A DNA stretch of 64,000 nt, from positions 1 to 64,000 of the forward strand of contig NZ_RBIR01000011.1 of assembly GCF_003634095.1 (NCBI RefSeq). The letters are read 5' to 3'. Under the pieces are notes generated by a model that worked only from the letters and a program-made list of their open reading frames with translations, was not told the origin of the DNA and ran no database searches. The translations under genes were made by a program, and so were the position numbers. Source of the DNA: Arthrobacter oryzae. GTDB taxonomy: Bacteria > Actinomycetota > Actinomycetes > Actinomycetales > Micrococcaceae. Numbering within the stretch: the first letter of the stretch is position 1; each line of letters opens with the position of its first letter. This document shows positions 41,716 through 50,652 of this stretch, piece after piece.

Positions 41716-41796
41716 GATGGGCGCTCCGAGTTCCGGCCCGCTGCCCTGCGCCCTTCCGTCACCTTCCTGCTCAGCGGCAAGGCAACGGGCCGGCGC

Positions 41797-42939
41797 TCAG
41801 GGGAGCGCGTACACGCGGCGGGCGTTCTCGTGCGCGACGAGTTGCACGATCTTGCGGGCGTCCGCCTCGGAACAGTCGTCGTCGTCGATCCATCCGCTCA
41901 TGACCTTGGTGATTGCGGTCCGCCACAATCGCGCGCCCAAGTAGTGGAGTTCGGCCGGGCCGAAGGCGTCGGAGGAGTACAGAATCTTTGTGAAGGGAGC
42001 CAGTTCGAATGAGCGGGCCACCAGATCCCGGCTCCGTGACCCGGTGAAGTTCACGGCAAGGCCCACATCGATGTAGACGTTTTCGAAGGCGTGGGCCAAA
42101 TAGCCGGCTTCGCGTTCGAACGGATAGCAGTGGAGCAGCATGATGGGTGTCTCCCGGACTTCGGGGGACCGCAGAAAATCCAAGAGGTGCAGGGGATTGG
42201 TCTTGTGGAGGTCCAGGTCGCGGTCACCGAATCCAACATGGAATTGCAGCGGAAGCTTCATCGACGTCGCCGTGTAGATGCCGTGGGCAATGAGTGTCAA
42301 GTCGGTGAGCTTGGCGTGGGTGCCGGCGCGGGTGTTCTCCTGCCAGCGGCGGGCTGCTTCAACCACCGCAGCCGGTGCAGGCCGGCTGAGATTCTGGTCG
42401 AATCCTGCGCGGTAGGCGAGAACTGTCTTGAAGCCCACGGCGCTGCGGGTGAGCTCTTGAAGCCGCTGACCGAACTCGTCGACGTATTCCGACGGGTTGG
42501 CTATCTCCTGGATCAGTGACTCGGCGACCATTTCCAGCCGAACGATCTCGTGGGTTCGCCCGCCGGAGACCTCGGCCATGTCGGCCCTGCTGAGGTAGTC
42601 AGCGGCATCCAGTCCTGTATCGATCAGCCAGTCGCCCACGCCGGCAGCGCGGGTCATGCGCCGGCTGACCTCGAGTTCTCCAAGCTCGGAGCGCCGGTTC
42701 CAGTAGTCCGACGGCGAGGCGTGCCGCGGCAGGTCAAGAATGCCGCTGCACCACCGCCGGATGGCGAGCCCGATTTGGGTGTTGTAGGTGTCCTCGGGGT
42801 GTGCGAGTGGTTCGGTGTTTCCCTCGTTGAGCGAGTTCTGAAAGCGTGCCTCATCACCGTCGGAGCGAAACGCGCCATGCACGTGGTGATCAATCAGGCC
42901 GACCTGTTCGACGAAGTCCGGGAAAGCGCCGGCCGCCAT
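41797..42939 (-). CDS. Amidohydrolase, FluG N-terminal-like half
   Basis: 380 residues. The TIM-barrel metal motifs of the amidohydrolase-2/uronate-isomerase-like group are visible: LIDHHVHGAF at the start, PLQFHVGFGDRD in the middle, IMLLHCYPFE, and ILYSSDAFGPAEL near the end. Its ATG overlaps the stop of the glutamine-synthetase-like gene by one base (TGATG). Plant and fungal FluG/NodGS proteins are fusions of exactly these two domains, so this is probably the unfused pair acting as one pathway, for example hydrolysis of a gamma-glutamyl compound. Confidence 0.82.
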   Translation of the reverse strand: MAAGAFPDFVEQVGLIDHHVHGAFRSDGDEARFQNSLNEGNTEPLAHPEDTYNTQIGLAIRRWCSGILDLPRHASPSDYWNRRSELGELEVSRRMTRAAGVGDWLIDTGLDAADYLSRADMAEVSGGRTHEIVRLEMVAESLIQEIANPSEYVDEFGQRLQELTRSAVGFKTVLAYRAGFDQNLSRPAPAAVVEAARRWQENTRAGTHAKLTDLTLIAHGIYTATSMKLPLQFHVGFGDRDLDLHKTNPLHLLDFLRSPEVRETPIMLLHCYPFEREAGYLAHAFENVYIDVGLAVNFTGSRSRDLVARSFELAPFTKILYSSDAFGPAELHYLGARLWRTAITKVMSGWIDDDDCSEADARKIVQLVAHENARRVYALP

Positions 42940-44303
42940 CAGACGGACCAGGCAAGTCGAAAGCGTTCAGCAAGTTCGTCCGGCGCGAGGTCGGCGGAGA
43001 TTCGCTGTTCGTAGCGCCGGACGGCCACCGTGGCATCGACGGCGGCGTCTCCCAGAAGCCCGCGTGCAAGGCGTGACTTGTCCAGCGTGTCGATAATGGC
43101 GGCGGGGGAGTCTGAGAGCAGCAGGACGTTGGCCCGCTGCCGCTCGCCCTCTGAAAGCCGTCCGGGATCACCCGGGATCTCTTCCGGCAGCCTCCGCCCG
43201 CCGCTGATGCCGTCAAGGGCCAGCGCGAGGATGGATGCGGAGGCCAGATACACGTTGGCCGACGGGTCGATGATTTTCACCTCGACGTTGGCTCCGTGGG
43301 GGTTGCTCTGGCCCTCGCTCAGAAAGCGCACCGAGGCTTCCCGGTTCTCCAGGCCCCAGCATAAGTAGGCACCCGACCACGTGCCGGGCGTCAAGCGGGT
43401 TCCGGACAAGACTGATCCGGTCAGGAAACCCTGAATATCGGGGAGTCCGGCAATGATTCCGCCAATGGCCGCGCCTCCCTCGGCGCGGATCCCGTGCGGT
43501 CCGCTGCCGCCGGAGAACAGCGGCAGGCCGTTCTTGTGGAGCGAAAGGTGCTGGTGGGCACCGTTTCCGACCGTGCCGGGAAAGGGCAACGGGGAGAACG
43601 AGGCCTGCATGCCGTGGGCCCGGGCGACGATGCCAACGATGACTTTGGAAAGGACCACGGTGTCCGCGGCGTGAACCGGCGAAGCAGGGGGAAGGGAAAA
43701 CTCGAACTGGTTTCTGCCGTACTCGGCGTGGATCTGCTCCATCGGAATGCCGGCATGGTTCAGCGTTGATAGCAGGTCATCGAGGAATGCCGATTGGTCC
43801 AGGAGTCCGGTTGCCCCGTAGGGAACCCAGGGTGTGGTTTCCAGCGCCGACCCGTCCGGGGCGACGAGGAAGAATTCAAGTTCGTGGCCCACGAGTGCCT
43901 CGTATCCGGCCTCAAGGAGGCTGCCGTCGACGTCGGCCAGAATACCGCGGGCACAGGCCGGAGACGCGGTTCCATCTTGTTCGAAAAGGCTGCCTGGTGC
44001 CCAGGCCCGGCCGCCCGGCAGGATGCGGAGTCCCGCGAGACCGATCTTGAGACGCATATCGCCAACGGTGGTGATGGTGTCCGTGAACGCTATTCCGCCG
44101 TCGATGGCGAACACATGCCAGACCGGGGCAGCGCCCATCCCGGCCTGGTGAAAGGCTTTGAGCCGGACTAAGGGAACGCTCTTCGCCAGGGTGATGCCCG
44201 AAGCATTCACCACCGTGCCGATCACGCTGCGGACGCCCGCCGCTTCGAGTTCGCGTTGTGCCTTGGCAACAGCGGATTCGTCGGCGGATGCGGTTTCAGT
44301 CAT
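42939..44303 (-). CDS. Glutamine-synthetase-like enzyme, FluG C-terminal-like half
   Basis: 454 residues from ATG 44303 (a TTG 30 bases earlier is less likely). GS landmarks: GHELEFFLVAPD, YGRNQFEFSLPPASPVHAADTV, FPGTVGNGAHQHLSL and ANVEVKIIDPSANVYLASA. The usual Arg in the R-x-E-x-R block is replaced (NVEVK), so it is not a housekeeping GlnA. It probably ligates glutamate to an amine or alcohol. It is translationally coupled to the amidohydrolase, which follows it with a one-base overlap. Confidence 0.85.
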   Translation of the reverse strand: MTETASADESAVAKAQRELEAAGVRSVIGTVVNASGITLAKSVPLVRLKAFHQAGMGAAPVWHVFAIDGGIAFTDTITTVGDMRLKIGLAGLRILPGGRAWAPGSLFEQDGTASPACARGILADVDGSLLEAGYEALVGHELEFFLVAPDGSALETTPWVPYGATGLLDQSAFLDDLLSTLNHAGIPMEQIHAEYGRNQFEFSLPPASPVHAADTVVLSKVIVGIVARAHGMQASFSPLPFPGTVGNGAHQHLSLHKNGLPLFSGGSGPHGIRAEGGAAIGGIIAGLPDIQGFLTGSVLSGTRLTPGTWSGAYLCWGLENREASVRFLSEGQSNPHGANVEVKIIDPSANVYLASASILALALDGISGGRRLPEEIPGDPGRLSEGERQRANVLLLSDSPAAIIDTLDKSRLARGLLGDAAVDATVAVRRYEQRISADLAPDELAERFRLAWSV

Positions 44304-44406
44304 GCGCCTATCATGCGGCGCATCCCCATCCAATGAAAGGTTCGAAAGGTACGCCGCCTTTTGGCTTGCGGTGCTGCCTCCGCCCTTGACGCACTAGGCT
44401 TCGGTT

Positions 44407-45096
44407 GTGATCTCGAGTTCAGTCCCCGGCAATGCAGCGACCAGACGCCGGCGCGTCGGACAGGGGGCCGCGGCGGGGATGGCAGGCTCTGTCCTTTTTG
44501 TCTCCGTTTTCACCGTTTACGGGTGGCTGTGCCCGGGATATTCCCCGGCGAGCATGTTTGTCAGCGAGCTGTCCCTTGGCCCCTACGGCTGGGTCCAGAT
44601 GCTCAATTTCCTGCTGACCGGTGCGTTGGTAGTCGTCTTCGGCCGCGGCCTCGCAGCGCACTTCACCGCCGGGGCGGCGTCCCGGACCGGGCCGGTACTG
44701 GTGCAGTGCATGGGGGTCAGCCTGATCGTGTCCGGACTGTTTGCCACCGACCCGTCTGCGATGTTCGACCAGGCCAGCGCGCACGGGGTTGTGCACGGCA
44801 TCTTCGGGGCCATCTTCTTCACGCTCGCGCCCGTCAGCTGTTTCGTTTTCTACCGGCGCTTCCGCAGCGACCGGGCCTGGCGCCCTTTGGCGGGATGGAC
44901 ACTGGCTGCGGGCGTTCTCCTGACGGTCGGGATTGGCCTGCTTAAGGTCAGCCAGCAGCCGGGGAGCGGGCTGTTCGAGTGGAAGGGCCTGGTGCAACGC
45001 GTCATCCTGGTCACGATCATGGCCTGGATATTTGCCGTCGCGGCCCGGTTACGCCGCCTCGATCGGGCCGAATCCGCCTTACAGGCCAAGGCGTAG
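44407..45096 (+). CDS. DUF998-type membrane protein
   Basis: 229 residues from GTG 44407, six membrane helices. YGWLCPGYSPASMFVSELSLGPYGWVQMLNFLLTGAL is the DUF998 signature (S-x-L-x-x-G-P-x-G). Other helices lie at LVQCMGVSLIVSGLFA, GIFGAIFFTLAPVSCFVF and VILVTIMAWIFAVAAR. The family is widespread but without known function. It is divergent from the FluG-like pair. Confidence 0.8.
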   Translation: MISSSVPGNAATRRRRVGQGAAAGMAGSVLFVSVFTVYGWLCPGYSPASMFVSELSLGPYGWVQMLNFLLTGALVVVFGRGLAAHFTAGAASRTGPVLVQCMGVSLIVSGLFATDPSAMFDQASAHGVVHGIFGAIFFTLAPVSCFVFYRRFRSDRAWRPLAGWTLAAGVLLTVGIGLLKVSQQPGSGLFEWKGLVQRVILVTIMAWIFAVAARLRRLDRAESALQAKA

Positions 45097-45222
45097 TACT
45101 GAACGGCGAACGGCGCCGGAGGAGTGATTCCGGTTGTGAGAACGCGGGCCATGCAACACTGGTCCGATGCCCGGGTTTAACATCTCCGCTCCAGCGAGTT
45201 CTCCGATGCCGAAGTTCTTTCC

Positions 45223-45591
45223 TTGTACGAATCCGTGAGCTGGTCCGCCTATACCAAGGACCCGGAGCTGCTCGTGAGAGCGATCCGAAACTCCGCGTTC
45301 GTCGTCACGGCCCGGAATGATGCCGGTGATCTGATCGGCCTCGCCCGGGCAGTCTCCGACGACGCGACCATCTGCTTCCTCCAGGACATCCTGGTGCGGC
45401 CGGGATTCCAGAAGGACGGAGTGGGCCGGGCTTTGCTGACACGGGTCCTCGAGAAGTACCGGCATGTCCGCCAGACCGTGCTCATCACCGACGATGAGCC
45501 AGGACAGCGCGCCTTCTATGAAGAGCTGGGCTTCACCGAGGGGTCGAACTTCAGTCCGGAACCCATCCGCGTCTTTGCACAATTTCGCTAG
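45223..45591 (+). CDS. GNAT-family N-acetyltransferase, start uncertain
   Basis: The frame from TTG 45223 gives 122 residues: YESVSWSAYTKDPELLVRAIRNS, then the acetyl-CoA motif DILVRPGFQKDGVGRALLTRVL (R-x-x-G-x-G/A) and FYEELGFTEG. The natural N-terminal strand appears upstream (LRSSEFSDAEVLSLYESV) in the same frame, but no ATG or GTG precedes it before a TAA 11 codons further back. An ATG at 45167 is in another frame. Either a non-canonical start is used or a base change broke the 5' end. Confidence 0.7.
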   Translation: MYESVSWSAYTKDPELLVRAIRNSAFVVTARNDAGDLIGLARAVSDDATICFLQDILVRPGFQKDGVGRALLTRVLEKYRHVRQTVLITDDEPGQRAFYEELGFTEGSNFSPEPIRVFAQFR

Positions 45592-45619
45592 CCAAAATTG
45601 TGCAGGAAAGCCGCTCAGC

Positions 45620-45660
45620 GTCGACGGCGCCAACCTCGCGTCCGACGGCGGCCGGTCCGT
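45620..45660 (+). pseudogene. Third SDR tail remnant
   Basis: Reads VDGANLASDGGRSV, matching the ING(T/A)ILASDGGWSA tail of the two other SDR remnants. It follows the GNAT stop by about 30 bases and leads into the same type of hairpin repeat, as at the full SDR relic. Too short for certainty alone, but gene tail plus hairpin recurring together supports a shared origin. Confidence 0.6.
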
Positions 45661-45686
45661 GCGCGGTAGGGGAGCGGCACCCAACG

Positions 45687-45726
45687 CAAGCGGACGACGT
45701 CGGGCAGTCCCGCCGCCGTCCGCTTG
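45687..45726 (+). repeat. Palindromic hairpin repeat, copy 3
   Basis: CAAGCGGACG (45687-45696) pairs with CGTCCGCTTG (45717-45726), enclosing an imperfect inner stem (GTCGGG / CCCGCC). Preceded by CCAACG and followed by ATGTGAACCT, like copy 2. Confidence 0.75.
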
Positions 45727-45795
45727 ATGTGAACCTGCCCGTGGCCAAAAAGTTCCAATGTCCTGCGACGAGCCCGAAACCCCCACGGGGCCGCC

Positions 45796-46857
45796 TCATG
45801 GGCCCGTGATGGGGGACATCATGACAACGGCGTAGCGGCCCGGGGTGCCGTCTTCATCGTGGCCGCTGCTGGCACGCACGGTGTACAGCCTGTAGGTGCT
45901 GTCCGTGTGCAATAGGCGCACCATCGTACGCCTGGAGGGCCGGGACTCTTCAACGGTGTCCCTGAAGATGCGGTAATCGTCGGGGTGGATGACGTGGGGG
46001 AGGTAGCCGAATCTCGGTGACTGGATGCCGAACCGCTGCCAGGTGCTGGAGGTCATGAAGGTCTGCCAGCAGCTGGTGTCGACGGCCATCAGCACCTGCT
46101 CTTCGGCGAGTTCGAAGACGGCGCGAAGGAGACTGCTGGAGTGGAAGTCCCCGAAGCCCGGCGTGATCGGGGCCGGCGTGATCTCGTGGACCTCACGCGT
46201 GATGGCGCGCAGCCACTTGCCCTGCCGCCGTTCGTCCGGGATCACGCGGCCGGAGACCTCCAGGTTCTTGAACCCGGGCACAGCAGTCGCGAAGCGGGTG
46301 ATGATCTTGTACGGCACCAGATACCGCTGTGCGTTCATCGAAGTTATGGCCGCGTCGATGGTCACCTTCATCCGGGTTCTGTCCTCGGGGGAGATCAGTT
46401 CACTGACCCATTGGTTCATGTCCCCGGTGGGGCTCTGCCCTGAACGGTCGATCTCGTAGATGGCGAACAGGTCATCGTTCCACGACGTTTCAATGTGCCC
46501 GGTTTTTGAGACCGTCCACTCCAGGGCGCCGATCGGCGGGCGCGGCGGCAGGCCCTCGCCGTCCGCGGTGTAAATGGCCAGCACCGCAAGGACGGTGTTG
46601 GTCATCGGAGAGTTAATCGGCAAGGCGAGAACACGGTAATTGACGCCCCGGTGATGGACAGCGTCATGGATTTCGTGTCCCGTCTCAGCGACAGCTTTGA
46701 TCCGGTCCATCAGCAGCTCGCGGCCCAGGAGATCAAGGTTTTTGCGGACACTGGATCCGGAATAGTTCACCGGACCGATGCTCAGGAGGCATGGCTGGTC
46801 CTGGTTGAGGTAGTCCACCAGGACCCATCGATTTTGTGTGCTGCTGATCGTGTTCAT
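45796..46857 (-). CDS. PAS-domain protein with Rv3651-like N-terminal domain
   Basis: 353 residues. The N-terminus (RWVLVDYLNQDQPCLLSIG...LLGRELLMDRIKAVAETGHEI) resembles the DUF5593/Rv3651-like domain of actinobacteria. PAS-like segments follow: GALEWTVSKTGHIETSWNDDLFAIYEID and RFGYLPHVIHPDDYRIFRDTVE. No kinase or cyclase output is present, so it may be a ligand sensor acting through a partner. ATG 46857 is used. The family is known mainly from mycobacteria and function is unclear. Confidence 0.65.
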   Translation of the reverse strand: MNTISSTQNRWVLVDYLNQDQPCLLSIGPVNYSGSSVRKNLDLLGRELLMDRIKAVAETGHEIHDAVHHRGVNYRVLALPINSPMTNTVLAVLAIYTADGEGLPPRPPIGALEWTVSKTGHIETSWNDDLFAIYEIDRSGQSPTGDMNQWVSELISPEDRTRMKVTIDAAITSMNAQRYLVPYKIITRFATAVPGFKNLEVSGRVIPDERRQGKWLRAITREVHEITPAPITPGFGDFHSSSLLRAVFELAEEQVLMAVDTSCWQTFMTSSTWQRFGIQSPRFGYLPHVIHPDDYRIFRDTVEESRPSRRTMVRLLHTDSTYRLYTVRASSGHDEDGTPGRYAVVMMSPITGP

Positions 46858-47152
46858 GACTGGTGAGCCCGTCGTTCAGGTTGGGATCGTGTCGCCGTCC
46901 CATCATGACGCCGGAACGCGTTCCTCTAGCAGAGGACCGGGCCATCTTCCACCATTCATTGGATTAAGTCATATTTTCCGGGGTATCCACGGCGCCCGGG
47001 ATATAGGTCGCGATACGTGAATGTCACATCTGATTTGCCGATTTGAGTTTGCCTGAAGCACTTGGCAGTATGTCTGTACCAAGCCCATCTGGCGGATGCC
47101 CGGCCGGCTGTACAACGCTTCATCTGATCAATATCTTCAGGAGTACAGTCCT

Positions 47153-47932
47153 TTGCCCGACCACCTTCCGCACAACGGCCATGCTGCGTGGCAGCCTTCA
47201 CTGCAGGTTTCCGAACCGGCCCCGGGCTTCTTCTTTGTCGAAGGCCCGGCATCGAACTGGATCATCGTCCGGGACGGATCCGGTTTCATCCTCATTGACA
47301 GCGGTTACCCCGGAGACACTGACCTCGTCCTGAAATCCATCGAGCATGCCGGGCTGAAGCCGGCCAATGCCCGCGCCATCCTCATCACCCACGGCCACGT
47401 CGACCACACCGGACAGGCGGCCCTGTTTTCCCGCACGTTCGGGACCCCGATCCTGTGCAGCCCCGAAGAACTGGCACACGTCCAGGGACATGAAAAACAC
47501 CAGGTCGGCCTGGGCGAGGTTATGGTCCGTGCCTGGCGCCCACGCGTCCTGTGCTGGATGAGGCACGCGATCCGCGCGGGGGCGCTGAACGCCGATCCGG
47601 CCACCGAGGCCCGGGCCTGGACTGCGGAGAGGCTCCGGGATCTCCCGGGCGCCCCTGAGGCCATTCTGGTGGCCGGCCACACGCCGGGCAACGCCTCCAT
47701 CTATTTCCGGGACGCCGGGGTGATCGCCACCGGCGATTCCCTTGTTACAGGACACCCGCTGAGCGGACATGTAGGCCCGCAGATGCTCCATCCGATGTAC
47801 CATTCCGAGCCGGACACCGCATTGTCCGCAACGCATGCCCTGGACGGTGTAGAGGCATCGATCATCCTTCCGGGGCACGGCCCCGCGTTGGCCATGCCCC
47901 TCGCCGCGGCCTTGGCAGCCCTGCGCGGCTGA
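47153..47932 (+). CDS. MBL-fold metallo-hydrolase
   Basis: About 259 residues. The metallo-beta-lactamase motif ITHGHVDHTGQ (H-x-H-x-D-H) binds the metals; further ligands are in VAGHTPGNASIY, TGDSLV and LPGHGPA. It is probably a glyoxalase II-like or quorum-lactone/thioester hydrolase; substrate not determined. TTG 47153 with AGGAG 9 bases upstream is preferred; ATG 47096 would add 19 residues and has no clear ribosome binding site. Confidence 0.85.
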   Translation: MPDHLPHNGHAAWQPSLQVSEPAPGFFFVEGPASNWIIVRDGSGFILIDSGYPGDTDLVLKSIEHAGLKPANARAILITHGHVDHTGQAALFSRTFGTPILCSPEELAHVQGHEKHQVGLGEVMVRAWRPRVLCWMRHAIRAGALNADPATEARAWTAERLRDLPGAPEAILVAGHTPGNASIYFRDAGVIATGDSLVTGHPLSGHVGPQMLHPMYHSEPDTALSATHALDGVEASIILPGHGPALAMPLAAALAALRG

Positions 47933-47990
47933 CGCCTCAACCGTCACGATTTGCGGAGTCCTCCCACAGATGGAAAGGTTTATACCTGAA

Positions 47991-48025
47991 GAGCCCCGCT
48001 GCATCCCCCAATAGCAGCGGGGCTC
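47991..48025. terminator. Strong rho-independent terminator between convergent genes
   Basis: GAGCCCCGCTGC (47991-48002) pairs perfectly with GCAGCGGGGCTC (48014-48025), with an 11-base loop and TTCTTTG after it. It lies between the plus-strand MBL gene and the minus-strand lipoprotein gene and can serve both. Confidence 0.85.
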
Positions 48026-48052
48026 TTCTTTGCCCGAACCCTTGCCTGCGTC

Positions 48053-48424
48053 TCAGGAGCAAGTCTTGAGGAAGCTCGTGGCACCGCGCCGTTCGTGGAA
48101 GGCCACGGTGTGACCACTACCGTCACGGAAGACCGCCCGTGAGCCTTCGACGGTGATGGTTCCCGACTGGTAGGGATTGCCCCAGCCTGCCGGGGGATTG
48201 CCGTGGCCGTCGTCCAGCGGCTGATCGGCGGCGAAGAATGTGTCCCGCACCCGTGCCTCGTGGATGCCACAGTGCGTGAAGAGGGCGAAAGGGATACTCG
48301 AGACGGTGGTGGTTGTCGGGCTGGTCGGGACGTTGCTTTGCGGCGCTGCCGGGGCCGCGCATCCACTCAACACCGCCAAAGCGGTGGCCGCAGTGGCGAT
48401 GCCCAGAACGTCTCGAGTTGGCAT
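48053..48424 (-). CDS. Small secreted lipoprotein
   Basis: 123 residues from ATG 48424 (MPTRDVLGIATAATALAVLSGC). The lipobox LSGC puts the lipidated Cys at about 22. A Pro/Thr/Ser linker follows, then a domain with FTHCGIHEARVRDTFFAADQPLDDGHGNPPAGWGNPYQSGTI and a closing FLKTCS; the two Cys may pair. Similar small actinobacterial lipoproteins occur without known function. It is divergent from the aconitase gene. Confidence 0.75.
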   Translation of the reverse strand: MPTRDVLGIATAATALAVLSGCAAPAAPQSNVPTSPTTTTVSSIPFALFTHCGIHEARVRDTFFAADQPLDDGHGNPPAGWGNPYQSGTITVEGSRAVFRDGSGHTVAFHERRGATSFLKTCS

Positions 48425-48612
48425 GCGCCAAGCATCACGGACGACGACAGCGCGGTCAAGAACCTGCGACGGCGAATCCGGCTCTGTTCCCGGCGCCTGC
48501 GCGGGGTTAGTTTTGAAGTAAGCGGATTGCCCCCGGAGGCCGGTTCGTTGCCGGCTCAGGCGTCTGCCCAGTGCCATTGAGGTCCAGTGCCATTGAGTTA
48601 AGGAAGATCACC

Positions 48613-50601
48613 GTGGCATACAACGTCGCGCAGAAGCTCATCGCCTCCCATCTGGTTTCCGGCAGCATGATTCCGGGGTCCGAGATTGGTCTGCAGATTG
48701 ACCAGACACTCACCCAGGATGCGACCGGAACCCTGGTCATGCTGGAGCTGGAGGCACTCGGACTCGACAGGGCACGGACCGAAGTGTCTGTGCAATACGT
48801 CGACCACAACCTTTTGCAGGCCGACAGTAAGAACGCGGAGGACCATGAATTTCTTCGTTCCGCTTGCCGCCGGTTCGGCCTGTGGTACTCGAAGGCCGGC
48901 AACGGGGTATCCCATCCGACCCACATGCAGCGGTTCGGCGTCCCGGGCAAGACCATGGTCGGCTCGGACAGCCACACCCCGGCCGCAGGATCACTCGGGA
49001 TGCTCGCCATCGGCGTCGGGGGCACCGAGGTTGCCACGGCCATCGCGGGGGAGCCGCTCTACCTCAAAATGCCGCAGATCTGGGGTGTACGGCTCACCGG
49101 CGAATTGCCTCCGTGGACGAGCGCAAAGGACGTGATTCTCGAAATGCTGCGCCGGCACGGTGTCCACGGCGCCACAAATCGCATTCTCGAGTACTTCGGC
49201 CCCGGCCTGGCGACGTTGACCGCGATGGACCGGCATGTGATCGCCAACATGGGCGCCGAACTGGGGGCGACCTCCACGGTCTTCCCTGCAGATGAGCAGG
49301 TCCGGGCCTTCCTACGGTCCGAACAGCGGGAGGCCGACTTCACCGAACTCCTCGCCGACGCCGATGCCAGCTACGACCTCACCGAGGAGATCGACCTCTC
49401 CACGGTCGAGCCGCTCATCGCCGCCCCCAGCTCGCCGGGCAATGTGGTTCCGGTGAGGGAGGTCGCAGGCAGGCCGGTAGCACAAGTGGTGATCGGCTCA
49501 TCCGCGAATCCCGGGCTGCGGGACTTCGCGATGGTGGCCGCGATGGTCAAGGGACGGCAGTCGGCGCCCGGGCTTTCCTTCGACGTCAACCCGAGCTCCC
49601 GCCAGATCCTGCAGGACCTCACCAAGATGGGCTCCACCTTCGATCTGGTCCGCGCGGGCGCCCGGCTGCACCAGACCGGATGCATGGGCTGCATCGGGAT
49701 GGGCCAGGCCCCGGCTCACGGCACCAACAGCCTGCGCACCATGCCGCGCAATTTTCCGGGCCGCTCGGGTACCAAGGAAGACTCGGTCTACCTGTGCTCG
49801 CCTGAGACGGCGGCGGCCGCCGCCCTGACGGGATCCATCACGGACCCGCGGGACCTGACGGAACTTTTCGGCCTTGAGTATCCGAAGCTTGAACTACCCG
49901 CGGTGTCGAGCGTGAACACCTCGATGCTTGAGGCGCCGCTGGCTCCGGAGGAGGCTGCCGAGGTGACCTTGGTCAAGGGCGAAAACATCTCCTCGCTTCC
50001 GGTGTTCGAGCCGCTCGAGGACCGCATCGAGGCACCGGTCGCGCTGGTCCTGGGCGACGACGTCTCCACGGACGAGATCCTGCAGGCCGGGGCGCGCGCA
50101 CTGCCCTATCGCAGCAACATCCCGAAGCTGGCCGAATTCACCTTTGCCCAGATCGACGAAACCTATGTGGCACGGGTCCTCGAAACCCGGGATACGTCCG
50201 GCCACATTGTGGTTGCCGGCACGAACTACGGCCAGGGGTCCTCCCGGGAGCACGCCGCGATCACGCCGAAGTTCCTCGGGCTGCGGGTGGTTCTGGCCGT
50301 CTCGTTCGCCCGGATCCACTGGCAGAACCTGGCCAACTTCGGGGTGCTGGCGCTGGAGTTCACGGATGCGGCCGATCATCGCCGTATCCAGCAAGGCGAT
50401 GTGCTCCTGCTGACAGGGCTGCGGGACGCGCTCCGGACCGGTAAGGAGATCCGCGTGCGCAACGAGACCCGGGACCAGGACTATGCCGTCCGGCACACGC
50501 TCTCAACGCGTCAGGTTGAGATGCTCCTGGCCGGTGGCCTGATCCCGTGGCTGCGGGACCGGAAAGCGCAGGATACCCGCGTGCCGGGCGCAACCGGATA
50601 G
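48613..50601 (+). CDS. acn: Aconitate hydratase, single-chain archaeal/AcnA-like type
   Basis: 662 residues from GTG 48613 (TAAGGAAG upstream). It contains the iron-sulfur binding LHQTGCMGCIGMG, the substrate loop GSDSHTPAAGSLGMLAIGVGGTE and the C-terminal swivel domain GDDVSTDEILQAG...TNYGQGSSREHAA, with the catalytic Ser in SREH. It isomerises citrate to isocitrate in the TCA cycle, or a related tricarboxylate (homoaconitate, methylaconitate). It is shorter than the ~930-residue AcnA usual in actinobacteria, so it may be an additional, pathway-specific paralogue. Confidence 0.85.
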   Translation: MAYNVAQKLIASHLVSGSMIPGSEIGLQIDQTLTQDATGTLVMLELEALGLDRARTEVSVQYVDHNLLQADSKNAEDHEFLRSACRRFGLWYSKAGNGVSHPTHMQRFGVPGKTMVGSDSHTPAAGSLGMLAIGVGGTEVATAIAGEPLYLKMPQIWGVRLTGELPPWTSAKDVILEMLRRHGVHGATNRILEYFGPGLATLTAMDRHVIANMGAELGATSTVFPADEQVRAFLRSEQREADFTELLADADASYDLTEEIDLSTVEPLIAAPSSPGNVVPVREVAGRPVAQVVIGSSANPGLRDFAMVAAMVKGRQSAPGLSFDVNPSSRQILQDLTKMGSTFDLVRAGARLHQTGCMGCIGMGQAPAHGTNSLRTMPRNFPGRSGTKEDSVYLCSPETAAAAALTGSITDPRDLTELFGLEYPKLELPAVSSVNTSMLEAPLAPEEAAEVTLVKGENISSLPVFEPLEDRIEAPVALVLGDDVSTDEILQAGARALPYRSNIPKLAEFTFAQIDETYVARVLETRDTSGHIVVAGTNYGQGSSREHAAITPKFLGLRVVLAVSFARIHWQNLANFGVLALEFTDAADHRRIQQGDVLLLTGLRDALRTGKEIRVRNETRDQDYAVRHTLSTRQVEMLLAGGLIPWLRDRKAQDTRVPGATG

Positions 50602-50652
50602 GCCTTCTACCGCTTCAACGCCTGCGCCGGCCGGGGTGTCCGTCTGCCGGAG

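Noticed and set aside
41740..41796. A further SDR tail (CCGTCACCTTCCTGCTCAGC resembles ATCACCTTCCTGCTCAGCG)
   Set aside because: The match is limited to about 18 bases and does not continue into the SDGGW tail; too weak to list as a feature.
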